DNA of 64,000 nucleotides from Blasia pusilla (lineage: Eukaryota > Marchantiophyta > Marchantiopsida > Blasiales), in the NCBI GenBank assembly GCA_050084515.1, contig CM114275.1, forward strand, positions 27,280,001 through 27,344,000. The letters run 5' to 3'. Shown one piece after another: positions 12,852 through 25,965 of the stretch (the first letter of the stretch is position 1; every line of letters begins with the position of its first letter). A program made the position numbers and the translations under genes. The notes under the pieces were generated by a model that worked only from the letters and a program-made list of their open reading frames with translations, made no database searches and had not been told where the DNA came from.

Positions 12852-15800
12852 ATGGCTACCTCGAAGCTAAGCTTTATGATCAGAAGTCCGTGGCACATAC
12901 TTGGCGGCTACAAGGTATACTCACAAACCATCGAACCATTGCTTTCTACTCCGCTCACAAGCATTCATAAGAAACTGTTATTGTACCAGGTATTTACATG
13001 ATGTCACTAGGTTGGATTCTCCACTTACGATCTCGTAACAAGTACGCACTCGCGCAGAGATGCAAATGTTTTGTGAACTAGCTGAAGAGATTTGAAAGAT
13101 TGCTCGCTGACTTGCGTTTGTGCATTTCGTTCTGGCAGTACGTTATATATATTCCATTTCTCATTAAAGTGATCCATACGCGTTACTTCGGGGGTAGAGA
13201 CATCGATAATTGGTGCTTCCACATGCTCCTGGTGTCAGCCTTGCGCTTTCTTCACGGACAACTATGGGCATCAATTTCTCGGCTACACGGCCTAGTGAAA
13301 AAGTATCAAATCAACACAGCCGGTGTCTCATTTGAGCAAGTTGACCGAGAGTTTCACGCGTAAGTACATATGTACGTAAGAACGTTGAAGTATATGCATT
13401 GATAAGCAATTGGATGCTCGAGATCGTGAAATAATTAAAACTGGATGGAGGCTGGCTCAACTAACCGTGAAAGGATTTATCATTACAGCATTTGAATGCT
13501 AGCGTTCAAATCCTAGTGGTTCCTCTTTGACAGTGAACGACGAAACGCTTAGTCTGGATTCTTTTCCTACATAGCCCTAGCCTGATCGTGTTATGTCTTG
13601 AATTCGCTTCACATATACATTTCTATACTAATCCGGCTTACAAATTTCTTGCGCTATTGTCCATGTCGATAACAGGGATGATCATATCATACTTCAAGTG
13701 TTGGTGGCAACTGTTGCACATGTCTGCTTACCCGGATTTCATGAATTGCCCCTCTGGGATACACGTGGTCTCGCTACCATTCTATTTCTTCACATGGGGC
13801 CGATCGAGTTTCTCTATTACTGGCTCCATAGAGCTATGCACACAAAGCTCTTCTTCCATAGATACCACTCTCTACATCATGCTTCTGTCAACTCCGAGCC
13901 TGCTACGAGTAATAATAGTTCACTCAATCCCTGATTATTCGTCTAAGTTGCTCACTGATTAGCAGTCTTGATCTATCATCTATTTTCCTGCACGTGTGAT
14001 TAAGATCAAACTACCGCTGTAAGTAGGTGGAGCGGGAGGTTCAAGTGGTTCACCTAAAGTTTAGTTCGCCTTGGTTTAGATGATGATTCTCTCAATCTTA
14101 GGAGTGTTGGAGAGTCAGCCATGAGTTAAGGTTCCTAATTCATGATTCGAGTCCGATCAAGAGGCATCGAGATGTGGACGGTGGTGAATTGAACCATCCT
14201 CGTACGAACGAAGAAGCTTGCTCTAGAGCTGTGAAGTCATATCCACTTAACACCGGAATGCGTGGATTGATTATCAGGTGGAACGAGCACTTTCTTGGAA
14301 CATTTGCTGTATGCAGGTCTGATGGGCTTAGCGCTGGCTGGTCCGGTTTTTTTGGGAGGAGCGAGTATTGGTATGATATACGTCTACTGGCTAAGCGTCG
14401 ACTTTCTGAAGAACATGGCGCACTGCAACGTGGAAATCGTGCCAGTTTCGATTTTCAACGCCCTACCATTTCTCAGATACCTTCTCATCACACCAACGTA
14501 AGTCATCAAGTTCCCCTTCACAATGAATATCACTTCATGGGAGAAAATTTTCAGACGGACATTCACGAATCACCAAAAAACTTGCCGCTGCCTCTTTGCT
14601 GAACCTCGCATTTGAGAATGCCAAGTTGTTCCTTGGAGGTCTTGCAGAATTGTATCATGCATGTACAGACTGAGGGTAAGGTATAGCAGATGTTGAACCG
14701 TACTATGATTAATTGAGCTCACATACTTTTCAAACGCTGTCATTTCGGACGGTACAGGTATCATAGTTTGCATCACGTGGATATGAATTCGAACTTCTGC
14801 CTCTTTATGCCTCTCTATGACTATCTAGGCGGAACCGTTAACGCGAAGTCCGAGGAGTTACACTCCCGATTACGAAAAGGTAGGGCTCCCTGAACGACCT
14901 CTGTCGTTTATTGATCTCTCTGGCGGCTTCCGCCTAGTCATAATTCTCCACGTCTTCAGCATAGACCCTAAAGATTTTGCTCGATTCTGCCGTGACGATT
15001 CCGGAATCTTCATTCAGGATTGCGAAAGAGAACTAGATAATGCATTTTCTATTTGGCATTTGCTGCGGGTTCATGAATCCACATGTGCGTCTGTGTCCCG
15101 ATTCAATGTCGACGTCAAAATCAATGCGTAGGCTCCTCATGCATGTAAGGTTTTAACGAGATCGTAGTGTAACTGGCTAGACACTTTGAAACGACAAAAA
15201 ATTAAGTTGAATTAGTAGAGCTCCTCATGAATTGCAAGATTAACGTACACATACGTGATTTCGCTCGACCATGTCACCTTTCTGAAGTTAATCGGTGATT
15301 TTTTCCAAAACGCAGGTCGAGCGGAGCAGATTCCTGACTTCGTATTTCTGGCCCATTGCGTCGACTTACTCTCATCTCTGCATGTTTCTTTCGTTTTCCG
15401 CTCCTTGGCGGCTCAACCATATTCTTCCAGATGGTTCCTCTGGCCTTTCTTGATAGCCATTGTGCCCATTGTGTGCGCAATGTGGGTCTGGGCCACAATA
15501 TTTGTGGCCTACAAATACACTCTGGATAAGGTTTTGTGCCAGACATGGGTGGTACCCAGATATGGATTTCAGGTTGGCATTTCTCTGCTTATCGCCATGA
15601 AAGAAACATATAGTTGCGTTGATGTTCTTTTCCCTTGACTTCCGATCCTATCTTAGTACATTCGAAATTAGTCTCATGACATTACGTCCATTCATTCAAA
15701 GTAAGGTGCTCTGATCAGGTGCGTAGAATTCCTGAGCTGTATGCGTGTATGGTGGATGTGACAGTATTTCATTCCAATTGGATTGAACAGCATCAATAAG

Positions 15801-18257
15801 CTCATAGAGAGTGCTATTCTCGAGGCCGACAAGACGGGCGTTAAGGTTATCAGTCTAGCAGCATTGAACAAGGTCTCGTTCCCTTTCCCATCTTACAGTT
15901 TGTCTTCCCAAGCTTTATATTTGAGTGGTTCAATCGTATTCAGGCCCGGCAAAGCCATCCTCACATGTCATGCAGACACACACAGATTCCCTCTGACTAC
16001 TTCCAACTACCTAGTATGTACATTGCATTCATGTCTATACATAAAAACACTTTGACCAGGGGAGTCAAATTACACATAAAAAGAGTAGAGTCAGATCATA
16101 CATGAAAAGTACGTGACCCTAAGCTTGAGTCTTCCACAAGACCGGAGACTGATTGCCCTCTTTCTTCTCGCTGGTTGCTCTTGCCTGGGTCGAAAGCAGA
16201 ACGAAGCTCTGAACGGGGGAGGCACGCTATTCGTCCGCAAGCACACGAATCTAAGAGTGCGAGTAGTGCATGGGAACACGTTAACGGCGGCTTGCATACT
16301 CAAAGGGCTCCCGCAAGATACAACGGAAGTCTTCATGACAGGAGCTACATCCAAGTTAGGCCGCGCGATTGCCCTTCATCTCTGCCAGCGTCGTGTCCGA
16401 GTTCTGGTGGGTCCGAGGCCTTATGATCTATTCGAGTACTGCATACTTCCAAATTCCTTATGGCTCGAGTAAAGTCGTTTCTCTCTTCAAGTATGGAGGT
16501 TGATGCGGGTATACAACTTTTTTGCGTTTTTTTTTCCCCCTTAACCTAAGTAAGAACCTCGACGACATCTCTAACTTCTAGGATCGAGCTGTTGAACAGA
16601 TGTTGACAAGCTCCCAAGAACGATTCGATGCGATCTTCAAGGAGGCCCCCAAAGATCGTCAACATTATCTCGTACGAGTGACGAAGTATCAGGCCGGTAA
16701 AAATTGCAAGGTAAATGCGACCCTCTGGTAAAATTCGTCCTCCCATCCTCTTTGTTTTGTTTTGGATTCATTGTTAAGTTTATAACAATATATATATATA
16801 TAGAAAAAGGATGGAAACCCATCACGATACCATAGAGGGGGCATGGAGACAAAAAAATAGACCTCAAGTCAAGAAGAGGAGAAAGAAGGGGGCCTTCCCT
16901 CTAACAACAAATCTGTACGTAAGGTTTCGGTGATTGCACTCTACTTTATGATTACTGCCAGTTATCAAAAGCCGACAGAGTGCTTACACCCTGATCAAAA
17001 GTGAGAAAGAATGATCCCTTTCGAGCAATCATTACGTGGGTTCACTGTACTGGAAACATTCTGGAGTGTAAACGTTATTGCTTTCTGCTCTTCCCTCTCT
17101 CTGCGAACTCGTTCCTAGATGGACGAAGGAAACATAGGTGGTTGCCGAAGGCCCGAAGATGCTTTGGGACTGGCCGGACAGCCCGTCCCAAATCATCTTC
17201 ATCAACCACCAATGTTTCCCTGGGACGGGCCTCGTTCAATCAATGCTTTAGTGTCATAAATAGTAATGGTCGAGCTGACCTGTACGTGTACGGCGGCTAG
17301 TGCACTGAGAAGTAGCGTCTCAAAGGTAGCGCGGCTAGATGTGCACAGTGAAACCTGTGGCGAAAGGTAGGCAATAGCGTTTCGCCAAACTGGGCCCCGC
17401 ATGCGCAGTGAGTTAATGAGGGCTTGTAGAATAGCCCGACAGTATGGCTTAATTGTTCTCCAAACTTCCAAAGACCTCTCGAAATCGCCCACAAGCGAGT
17501 CAGCCGTGAAGTTGTGAGCTCGTCCATTTATTACTACAGTTCTTGGATTTCTGTGGCAGGGCTTTCGTAAAAGTGTTGTGCAATAAAAAAGGGTTAAAAC
17601 ATACATGATGTTAACGATTCAAGGCTTAATGCCTGGATGAAACCTAGGATCTTAATTTTGTCTTTTTGAAAGCTAATGTGAGGACACCGTCATGCCAGAT
17701 GGTTGGAATCGGACGCACACTGTAGGAATATCATTAAACATCCAGAAAAGGTTCCGGTAAGATAACGTCCTGAGGAGCTTTTGGTTCGAATTTTGCAGAC
17801 ATGGATTATGGGAAAGTGGATCACTAACAAGGATCAACAATGGGCTCCAGTCGGTACATATTTCCATCAATTCGTCGTGCCTTCAGTTCCCGAAATTCGG
17901 AAGGATTGCACTTATGGAAAGCTTGCAGCCATGCGCCTTCCAACCCAGGTCAAAGGCATCTCTAGTTGTGAGGTACAAAATCACCAACCGGTCCCGATCA
18001 TGTAGATTTAGTATGCAATTCTCACTCGGTTGCAACATCTGTACTGGCATGCGTAATGAGACCCTTACTTATCGTTGGAAACCGATCAACTGGTGCAGTT
18101 CACATGCGACAGAGGAGTTGTACACGCATGTCACGCCGGAGGTCTGATTCATCACTTGGAGGGCTGGACACATCACGAAGTAGGAAGCATCGATGTAGAT
18201 CGCATTGATATAGTTTGGGCAGCTGCCATGAAACACGGCTTTGCCCCTGTATATTAG
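12852..18257 (+). CDS. CER3: CER3/WAX2-type wax biosynthesis protein, 11 exons, apparently intact
   Basis: Exons 12852-12914, 13139-13359, 13676-13908, 14278-14497, 14758-14879, 15316-15572, 15765-15872, 16200-16406, 16582-16710, 17799-17972 and 18099-18257 join in phase to 630 codons, close to the roughly 630 residues usual for the family. All introns are GT-AG. The start ATG has A at -3 and G at +4. The N-terminal half is the membrane fatty acid hydroxylase-like domain with a complete histidine set: H146-x3-H150, H159-x2-HH163 and H248-x2-HH252. The C-terminal half is the WAX2 domain with a TGATSKLG nucleotide-binding-like turn at about 455-462. Signatures such as [12 protein letters not shown] and [11 protein letters not shown] place it with CER3 rather than CER1. 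In plants CER3 acts with CER1 in the ER to turn very-long-chain acyl-CoA into alkanes through an aldehyde. Intron 9 (1,088 bases) holds a LINE 3' fragment. No defect is visible. Confidence 0.93.
13440..13530 (+). other. possible tRNA-derived SINE remnant in CER3 intron 2
   Basis: The intron holds a TGGCTCAACTAACC segment followed about 50 bases later by GTTCAAATCC, spaced like the A and B boxes of an RNA polymerase III promoter. No cloverleaf is evident. A similar pair (GTCAGCCATGAG, then GATTCGAGTCC) occurs in intron 3 at about 14,113-14,155. Weak evidence only. Confidence 0.2.
16788..16910 (-). mobile_element. 3' fragment of the LINE-like element in CER3 intron 9
   Basis: After a TA repeat (about 16,788-16,802), bases 16,803-16,910 closely match the 3' end of the 6.47-8.55 kb element (6,477-6,600), in the same relative order and on the same strand. 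It is only about 110 bases long, so it is a severely 5'-truncated insertion. It lies antisense to CER3 and away from the splice sites. Confidence 0.85.
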
Positions 18258-18385
18258 ACGTACAGTGTCACAGGCTCATTCTAGATCTTGGCTTCGTCAA
18301 GCTGCTCTGGATAGGAAACCACATAAATCGGTGATACATAATCGACGCCTGTTATCGTCTTCCTTTCTGCTAGTTGTACTCAGTC

Positions 18386-19739
18386 TATAGCTAGCTACGC
18401 TGCAAAAATACATACCTAGATACGGAATTCGGTCCTTCGCGACATTTGGTGGCTTAAATCTGCCGGAGTGGATCACCAGTTATCTTCCATCAGCTGAGGG
18501 TAGTGTAATTTCCAAGAGAGTAAATTTTACAATAAAGTGCCCGCTTGTTAAGATATTTACGCGAACAAAAGATCTCCGGTCGCAAACGTTGGTGAGTCTC
18601 CATAACACGAGCAGGTTTTGTAGTCTGGTCTGCCTTGTGAATGATCCGGGCCGGTGTACAACGTGCTTGCCATTGTTTTGGTAAAACTCAGGTGGAATGG
18701 ACGTGCTAGCTAGCTTAAACCTTAGAGGTAGAATAGTGTTCAAGGCGAGCACTTGAAGAAGGTATGCTGACCGCCGTATATGGAAGTGAAGCGAAGTTGA
18801 GCCTCGTCAGTATAAGCGTAATTCGAGTATTAGGGGCAGAAAAGCGTTCAAGAAGCGCTATAACTTGATAACACTCAAAGAACGTGTACACAGCGATTAC
18901 CTTATATGGAGTGGAGTGCATCGAAGGTTCTGACACCGCGGGCTTTGTAGCTCTCCTAGACCCCACGGTGGATCCCTTCAAATTTCTGAAACGTCTCACA
19001 ACACTCGCGCAAAACGACTCTGGACCCTGGAGAACTTGCAGTTCGAAGGCAGACTGAGCTGTCGCGTTTTCATTTCGGAGCACATGGTAGTCTTTATTCC
19101 CGTGAAATCCGAAAATAATCTGCGGGAATTTTCCACCTTCGCACTCCCTTGTCTTACGTGTTTATTAATCGCATCTCCATTTCTGCACAGAAGGTAATCA
19201 TGAGGCATGAAGCAAACATAGCAGCCTCTGGGATAGGCTTGGTATCATGTATATGTACCCTGTTAATCCACTTTCTGTGGACAGGATAAGACTAGTCGAA
19301 GTAGAGCTTCTCATCAGATGCATTGGACTGTTGCTAAGAACTGTTCATCTGGATCTACGTATAACTGCAATAGTGTGAGCAGTTATCAATCATGCCATCC
19401 ATGTGAACTGGAGGACAGCTGCTATATAATTACTTTCGATCGATCAATGTTACTAACACCTTGCTTTCCAACATACTGTCGATATCACACATGGACATTC
19501 ATCAGAGGAATCCAAGTTGCACTGAGCTCTACTGTTTTACGGTTGTTAATCGACGTGCACCATTTGAAGCCTGGTTAACGGAGCAGCTTCACATCAATAT
19601 TTCTGACCTTTCAGTTCTTTCCAGTCTGGAAGACTTGATATCCGATCCATTAGAGGTAAAGCCGCTGCAACGACATATCGCCCAATTGATCGATGAAGAA
19701 CGGCTCAATGATAGAATTAGGATCTTCTTTCATTAGATT
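18386..19739 (+). CDS. possible exons of an unidentified gene downstream of CER3
   Basis: Several coding-looking blocks lie on the plus strand: about 18,386-18,591, ending at a GTGAGT donor; about 18,855-19,055, including a GSDTAGFVALLDPTVDPFKF segment; and about 19,485-19,736, ending in a stop after a leucine- and acid-rich stretch. Their composition resembles coding sequence more than the flanks, but I could not join them into one phase-consistent model and recognise no family. They may be exons of a second host gene, decayed exons, or chance open frames. Confidence 0.2.
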
Positions 19740-22180
19740 GAAAGGATTTTTTTCCTTAAAGTTCCCACCCAATTAATGCGATAGCGCTCTCTATCTCCAA
19801 TTTGTGTGGTAGCCACTCGCGCCTCGTCACAATAACCTACTCCCACAATCGCATTCAATGCTGATTTGGTGCGCTCCTCTCTGCTCAATCAATACCGTAT
19901 TCTTACCCGTCACGGTGGTTGTTGGCCTTGTGTCTCCTGCGGATTCGGGTCCTTTCGCCCATGGGACGCACAACTATAAATTTCTACCATCATTTGGTAG
20001 AGCACGGCATAAGGGTCTCACCCTAAACCAACTTTGTGCCCTCTCCTTTCCTTTCCACTTAGGGATACATACGGCCCCCTTTTATGGACTAGGATGTACA
20101 TACTTGTCCTTCTCTTGGGCCCGTACCATCGTCAATGCACGCTACTGGCCCAAAAGTGTTATATTACAAACTCACACAAATGTTCTTAATGTACCCCGGT
20201 CTTAAAGTTGTTGTAAATGAAATACTCCCGTCTCACCTTTGGAATCTAGTAAAATTTTTCTAACTAGAAAGGAATTAAATTCGTGTCGGAAACTGTATTT
20301 CATATTTTACTTGAGAGTGGAAATTTTACTTTCCAGTATAAGGGAATTTAATTGTAAATCTACTTTACCCACTTTTTTCTCAACTTTTTTTTGGAAAGAA
20401 GAACCGTGAAACCCAATCACCACTTCCATTATTTTCAGAATTTCTGAATGTTTCTCAAAAAATGGATTTCCTCTTGGAAGTAAATGGGGAAAATAATAGG
20501 TTGTTATGAAGGTGATATGGATCCTAGGTGAGGAGTCCAAGCCCACAACAAATTTTAGTAACCTAGAGGTTAAAGCATGGAACAAGAGGGTCATCTTGAT
20601 TACCATAAATGCATCCATTATAAAATTGATAGGTCATGTTTAAGATGCATACATACCCAAAGAGTTTGAGACACCCTACCTGGAATATTTAAGTTGTCAA
20701 CTAAAGCTAGGAAGTTTCATTTGTCAACGTAGCAATAGTTGAATCAATTATGAAAGAATCTCATAGTATACCTTATTATATCTAATATATCCTTGGTATT
20801 AGAACTATTATTAATGGGTTGGGTAGCATTGGATTTTCCATCCATTATTATGATGATCTCATCATGACAAAAATCTAAGGATTATGAAGGGAGTAGAAGC
20901 CTTTTGAAACATCCATCTTGTTAGGTATATATTCCAAACATTTCAAGACCTGATTTCATTTCTAATTGTTGAAGAGATGTAATAGGGACATAACGCTTGT
21001 TTAAATAGTTTGCAAGAACAAACATATTATGTAGAAAGAGGCATACAATGAAATTTTAATCATGGATCCCGAAACAAAATCTAAGGTGGAAGCTTTGGCT
21101 TTAGTTTTGGAGTCAAAGTCAACAAAACTAAGGTTACCAAGGTAGGCCAATCTTAATATCAACAACGAATAAACTTTGGCAAAAGAAGAGGAAACTTCAA
21201 AGTATATGAAATACCCAAAATCCATTTTATGGACCACATAGATCTTGTGACTACTATAGGATCAAATGCCATTTTTTGAAAGAGTCAAAGACTACTTCAA
21301 GAAGTGGAATGATATCACATTTGGAGTTCTTTAGTCGCATAATTATGTGGAGGAGTATTAGAGTTGTGAGAAAAGTATTGATCATGAACCACATCATGAA
21401 GTGAGACAACCATTTCTAAGCAAAGGAAAGCATGAGTCTAAAATACTAGTGCTTATACTTACAATGCATTAGCTCTAGTAGTAATCATATGGCATAGATA
21501 GCATATGTTTGAACATCTCAACCTACTTTGAGTGGCAATGAGTACTTAATGTCCTTAATTCATGATTTATTTAGAAGCATATGAGCATATTTCCTTAAAA
21601 AAAGTATTTTAGGTATCCAAAAATTGGAGAAATTTGGTCAAGAAGGAACATGGATAGAAATTGAGATGAAATGAAAAAGGCAAGTTTATCTCTGACAAAT
21701 TTGATACCCTCCTATAGCAACATAGAATTATAAACTAGAAATTATCGTCAATAGCAAAAAATCTAATCTTTCATTCTTTAATATGTTAGGTGTGTTTGTT
21801 GATAGTGTTTATTTTTCTCGTTTCTTTGGACATCTTGGGAGAGCGAAGGCTATCGTGTGATGTGGTTGAAGTCATCGTTGAATTATCAGAGCAATGTTTG
21901 CAATAGAAACTAAATTATTTCACAACTTCACAGTAAAGGAGGTGGCGGACGATTGAATGTTGACTTTGCCAAGGTTCGTGCGTTGGTCAGCCAAATCGGA
22001 GCTTAAGACCCAATTCCAAAGTATTCTCAAGTAAAGAAAAAAATCATCTTGGCCTCATGGACCCTCCGCCCCAACCCCATTCCCCCCATCTGCAAAGAAT
22101 CTGTAAAGTCCTGGTGGCGGTAGACCTACTATTGCCCGTTGAAGGAGTTGTTCGGGCTTTGGAAGACATCCTATTGACGT
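19740..22180. other. AT-rich intergenic region
   Basis: No gene recognised. The segment at about 20.2-21.8 kb reads like old transposon-derived sequence with many stops. I cannot assign a family. Confidence 0.4.
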
Positions 22181-22189
22181 TTCTACGGC

Positions 22190-23110
22190 ATTTGGAACTA
22201 TAGTTCTCTTGGAAGGTTATTGAAGGACGTTTGGAACTCTAGTTCTAAATGAACTCGGAAGTATTTGGTTTCTACCACTCGAGATAGCCCTAAAGTTGAA
22301 CGTCCTTTAATTGATGGTATGTGCGGCTCTCGAAGAGCTCCATCCGCCGGCAATAGTTGGTCTACTGCCAAGGGAACGTTCCAAATTCTTTCAAAATAGG
22401 GAGGCCGGGGGCTCCGAGCTCATTTGGAACTAGAGTTCTCAATGCTTTTGAATTGGCACTTAAGATCCGATTTCGAAACTTGGTGGGAGCTTCTTCGGGG
22501 CCGAACCAGCACATTCCGCTTTGTGTTATCGGACGTCTTCTACAACCGGAATGGGATCTTAGGATTGGGATTGGACTTCGACCAAGTATGGCTCCAAATG
22601 ACGTTCAACGAGCGCGGCAGTTTGGGACACAATCAAGAACCTAGGTTCCGATTCTACATTTATTGCCGACCCATTGGGATCTTAGGAGCAGCCATTCGGA
22701 ACTACAATTCCAATCTAGGATGGGGATTTCCCTTTACCGGACGCCTTCTACCGCCGGAATTTTATCTTAGGATCCAATTGGATTCAGACTAAGTATAGCT
22801 CCAAACGACGTTCAACGTGGGCGGGAGTTTGGGACACAATTACAACTAAGGTTCTGATTCTACATTTGTTGCCGACCTATTGGGATCTAAGGAGCAGGCC
22901 ATTCGGAACTACACTTTCAATCGAGGATGGGGGTTTAATATTACCGGACGCCTTCTACGGCCAAAATTGGATCTTAGGTTTCAATTGGACAATCAGAACT
23001 TAGGTTCCGATTCTACATTAATTTGTTTCCCACCTATTGGGATCTATGGAGCCAATTCAGGGCCATTTGGAACTACAATTCCAATCAAGGATGAGGATTT
23101 CCCACTGAAT
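22190..23110. repeat. degenerate tandem array with GGAACT dyads
   Basis: Related blocks recur with uneven spacing. Each contains a phrase like CCATTCGGAACTACAATTCC (about 22,421, 22,691, 22,899 and 23,062), followed by GGATGGGG, ACCGGACGCCTTCTAC and TTGGGATCT segments. The core is a dyad of GGAACT, two bases, then its complement. Isolated copies lie nearby at about 22,195, 22,232, 23,960 and 24,999. Confidence 0.65.
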
Positions 23111-23350
23111 TCTGATCCACGCTGCCGGAGATGACTTCTGCAGTGATCTCCACTCTCGCACATTCCTTGGATACCATCCGAGTCAGCTGCCTAGATACAT
23201 TCTGGAATAAGACCGAGGCCTTTAGATTTTCCTGGATTGCATGGAGAAGACGTTTACCATTACCGCCAGTAGAATATGGCTTTGGAAAATCAATCCGCCT
23301 AGTACTAATAAAATGACTAACACTTATCCCATCTAGGAAACTCTCTTTCA

Positions 23351-25569
23351 TTAGCAGAAGGTAAGAGAGAATAGTACCCGCCTCGCAATGATTTTTTTCC
23401 TCTCCAGGGCCTCGAAGTATATATTAAATTTCGGAAGGGCTATAACACTATTTGGATCATTCAAAAGGAGGAAATTGATCCCAATGTCCACAAGGACTGT
23501 ATTCTTTGGGCAAGAGAAGTTTCTAAACTCTCTAATAGCATAAAAGAACCACAAATCTTTCAGATACTTTGAAAATCCTTCATCCCCTTTCGAATAGAGC
23601 ATTCCAACACAGACCAAAAAAATTTGGCCTTCTTGATGAAAGATTCACAAAAATAGCAGGAATCTGCTAGCCTCTCAATCATTTCAAATGAATCTTCCCT
23701 ATTCATCGTGGTCCAAATCCCATAATCATATTCTCTCTTTATCATGTCAATTAGTATTCTGACGTAGAGGAGGAAAAATACAACCCTTCCATCTGCCAAC
23801 ATGAAGGCATTATTTCCCCTAAGATCAAGGGGATACAGTTTGCTAACCCTATCCATAATTCAGAAAATAATTCCTTCGATTTCGAGGATAAGAAGAGGCC
23901 TAAGGTTTCACCTATCCACCAACCAAGGCAAGATATGAGCCTCTCAAAGAGGGAATTAGAACTATAGTTCTATGAGGAAATATTCATTCATTGAACTATT
24001 ATAGTGCTAGTGCTTACCTTTTTGCTTGAAGGTTGGGGTCCAATATTTTGACTTGCAGTAGGCTCCTTTGGTTCATAGTAGCGTCGGTACTCACCAGGCT
24101 ATGTGAAACATTTCACTATTAGGAACAATCCCAAATTTACAGGTGTAAGATTGGTTAAGACTGGTTCATAATGGGTAGATATTCACATTACCTTCCTACA
24201 GTAAGAGGGCAAATCGCACCGTCGCATGAACTCCCACGGAGTCTAGAAGTGGCCGTTGGATATGCTGAGCCGCAGAAGTTCAACATAGTGTGTCAACACT
24301 ATCATGAGAAAACTATCTTTTGACGATGATGCCTTCAATTTCGGCACCTTCAAAAACTGCTCTATATTATTGTGGTGGTTCTAATTTCCAACCACGTCAA
24401 AAAACAAAATCTGTTGCTCGCTGTCCAAATCTAGCCAATGTCTACACGACTCGTCAAAATAGTTCAGTAGTTTGAATCGAGTTGTTCGACCTCCACACGG
24501 ACTGTCATTTGCAGGAGCCAAAGTTAACACAACCGGGGGAAGATTCCTCTCTTGTAACTGCTTCAAAATTACAACCTCCATTTTGGTCATTCTTACATGT
24601 CCACATCCCAAAGCAAAGTAGTCACTAGCTGCGTGGAGAAATTCTCCACACCCTCGTCTGATGCTAATACTTTTCAAGTTTCCTGTGTTCGGATAAGCAA
24701 GGTAGAAAAGCAGAACCTCGTGCGGTTCATAAAGCAACATGATTTTACCAGATCTAGGCCGATTCTGCATGAGATATTTCTTGCATCAAAATCCAAGGAT
24801 ACAAAAATACAAAGGCGGTGCAAGGTTGTTGGAGAAAATGAAATACAACATGAAAATAGAAGTCCTTTCATTTCAACTCTTAGACTGGTAGCATTATATT
24901 AACTATTGCACCTCTCGTGTGCAAAAGGGATGCAAGAGAAAAACCCATACACTTCATAACATAATTGATAGATGGTAGTCAGAGGGGAATGAATCGGAAC
25001 TGAAGTTCCGTTTAAGATATGAATGAAAATGACTATCACCTCAAACTCCCCCAAGTGCTAAAATCCAAAGATCTAATTTCTGCACTCATTTTCCGAATGG
25101 TTTCCAAGGAGGTTTTATCCTTTATGCTCGACTTTATGGAACCACCACTTGCTAGTAATCTCGACTCTCTTTCGTCATGATCAAAGTCTGTGTGAAATCC
25201 CACATAGTATAGATGATGCCGATTGAGTCTTACCAAGGAAGAGGTCCCCCAATTGATGTTGGTCCCACTTCTATTTGGAGATGTTCCATATGATGAGGAT
25301 GGGTTAATATGCTTCTTTTTCTTTGAAGGTTTCACAACTAAAATTTCTAGAGAAGCGCCAGAACCAACAAAGTCTCCAACTGTCGTTGATATTGTTCTAT
25401 GTGGGATCTGTTTTGTGTTCTCTTCCATGTCCACAGTTCCCAGAGAAACCTTCTGCACGATGGCTCTACATGTCTCGGAGACGTCAGTGTTCGTTCTCCC
25501 TTCATTTTGTGGCCTAGCAGCTTTCTTCGGCAATGTACTTCTCGCCTGAGCCGCAGGCCTTGTGGACAC
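23351..25569 (-). CDS. unidentified multi-exon gene candidate
   Basis: A run of coding-like blocks on the minus strand. The first (25,569-25,036) is 177 codons: basic, Ser/Lys-rich at its N-terminus, ending beside a possible GTGATA donor. The second begins after a good acceptor at about 24,767 and runs to 24,381 (cysteine and histidine rich, with SPCGG and ESCRHW). The third (23,856-23,560) and fourth (23,617-23,351) read as one protein interrupted in a run of seven T at about 23,620, where one more T would restore the frame. That is either a frameshift or a sequencing error. I recognise no family; a host gene and a transposon-derived gene are both possible. Confidence 0.3.
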
Positions 25570-25965
25570 TTGAGCTCAAGGTGCAACTTGCGACGTATCA
25601 TTTTTTGTGCATTTACACATTTGATTGTTAAATTGCGTGTAGAGTCGTCAGAACATGATATTTTGAGTGCGGTGGCTAAGTCATTCCCGAGGATAGTATT
25701 TACTACTTTTCTAAGTTGGGAGCCACAAACTGCTCAACTTTCAGACGTCGACCTACTACGCGTTCCATCTAGTGACTCGTGCATGAAACAACAATATGAG
25801 GTCTTCTTTTTTGAATGATAATTAAGTGTGAAGACGCTGAACACAATGAGAATCTCAGATGAGTTAGGAATCATTACTTTAGTTGCTCACATGATTTGGA
25901 GAAGCCAGTAATGTTGCAGTTAACTTTTCCGTTCCCTCGAGTCCCTCAATTCTCTTTTCTCCCTA

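Noticed and set aside
13440-14170. tRNA genes in CER3 introns 2 and 3
   Set aside because: B-box-like segments are present but no cloverleaf or acceptor stem can be formed, so at most they are SINE remnants.
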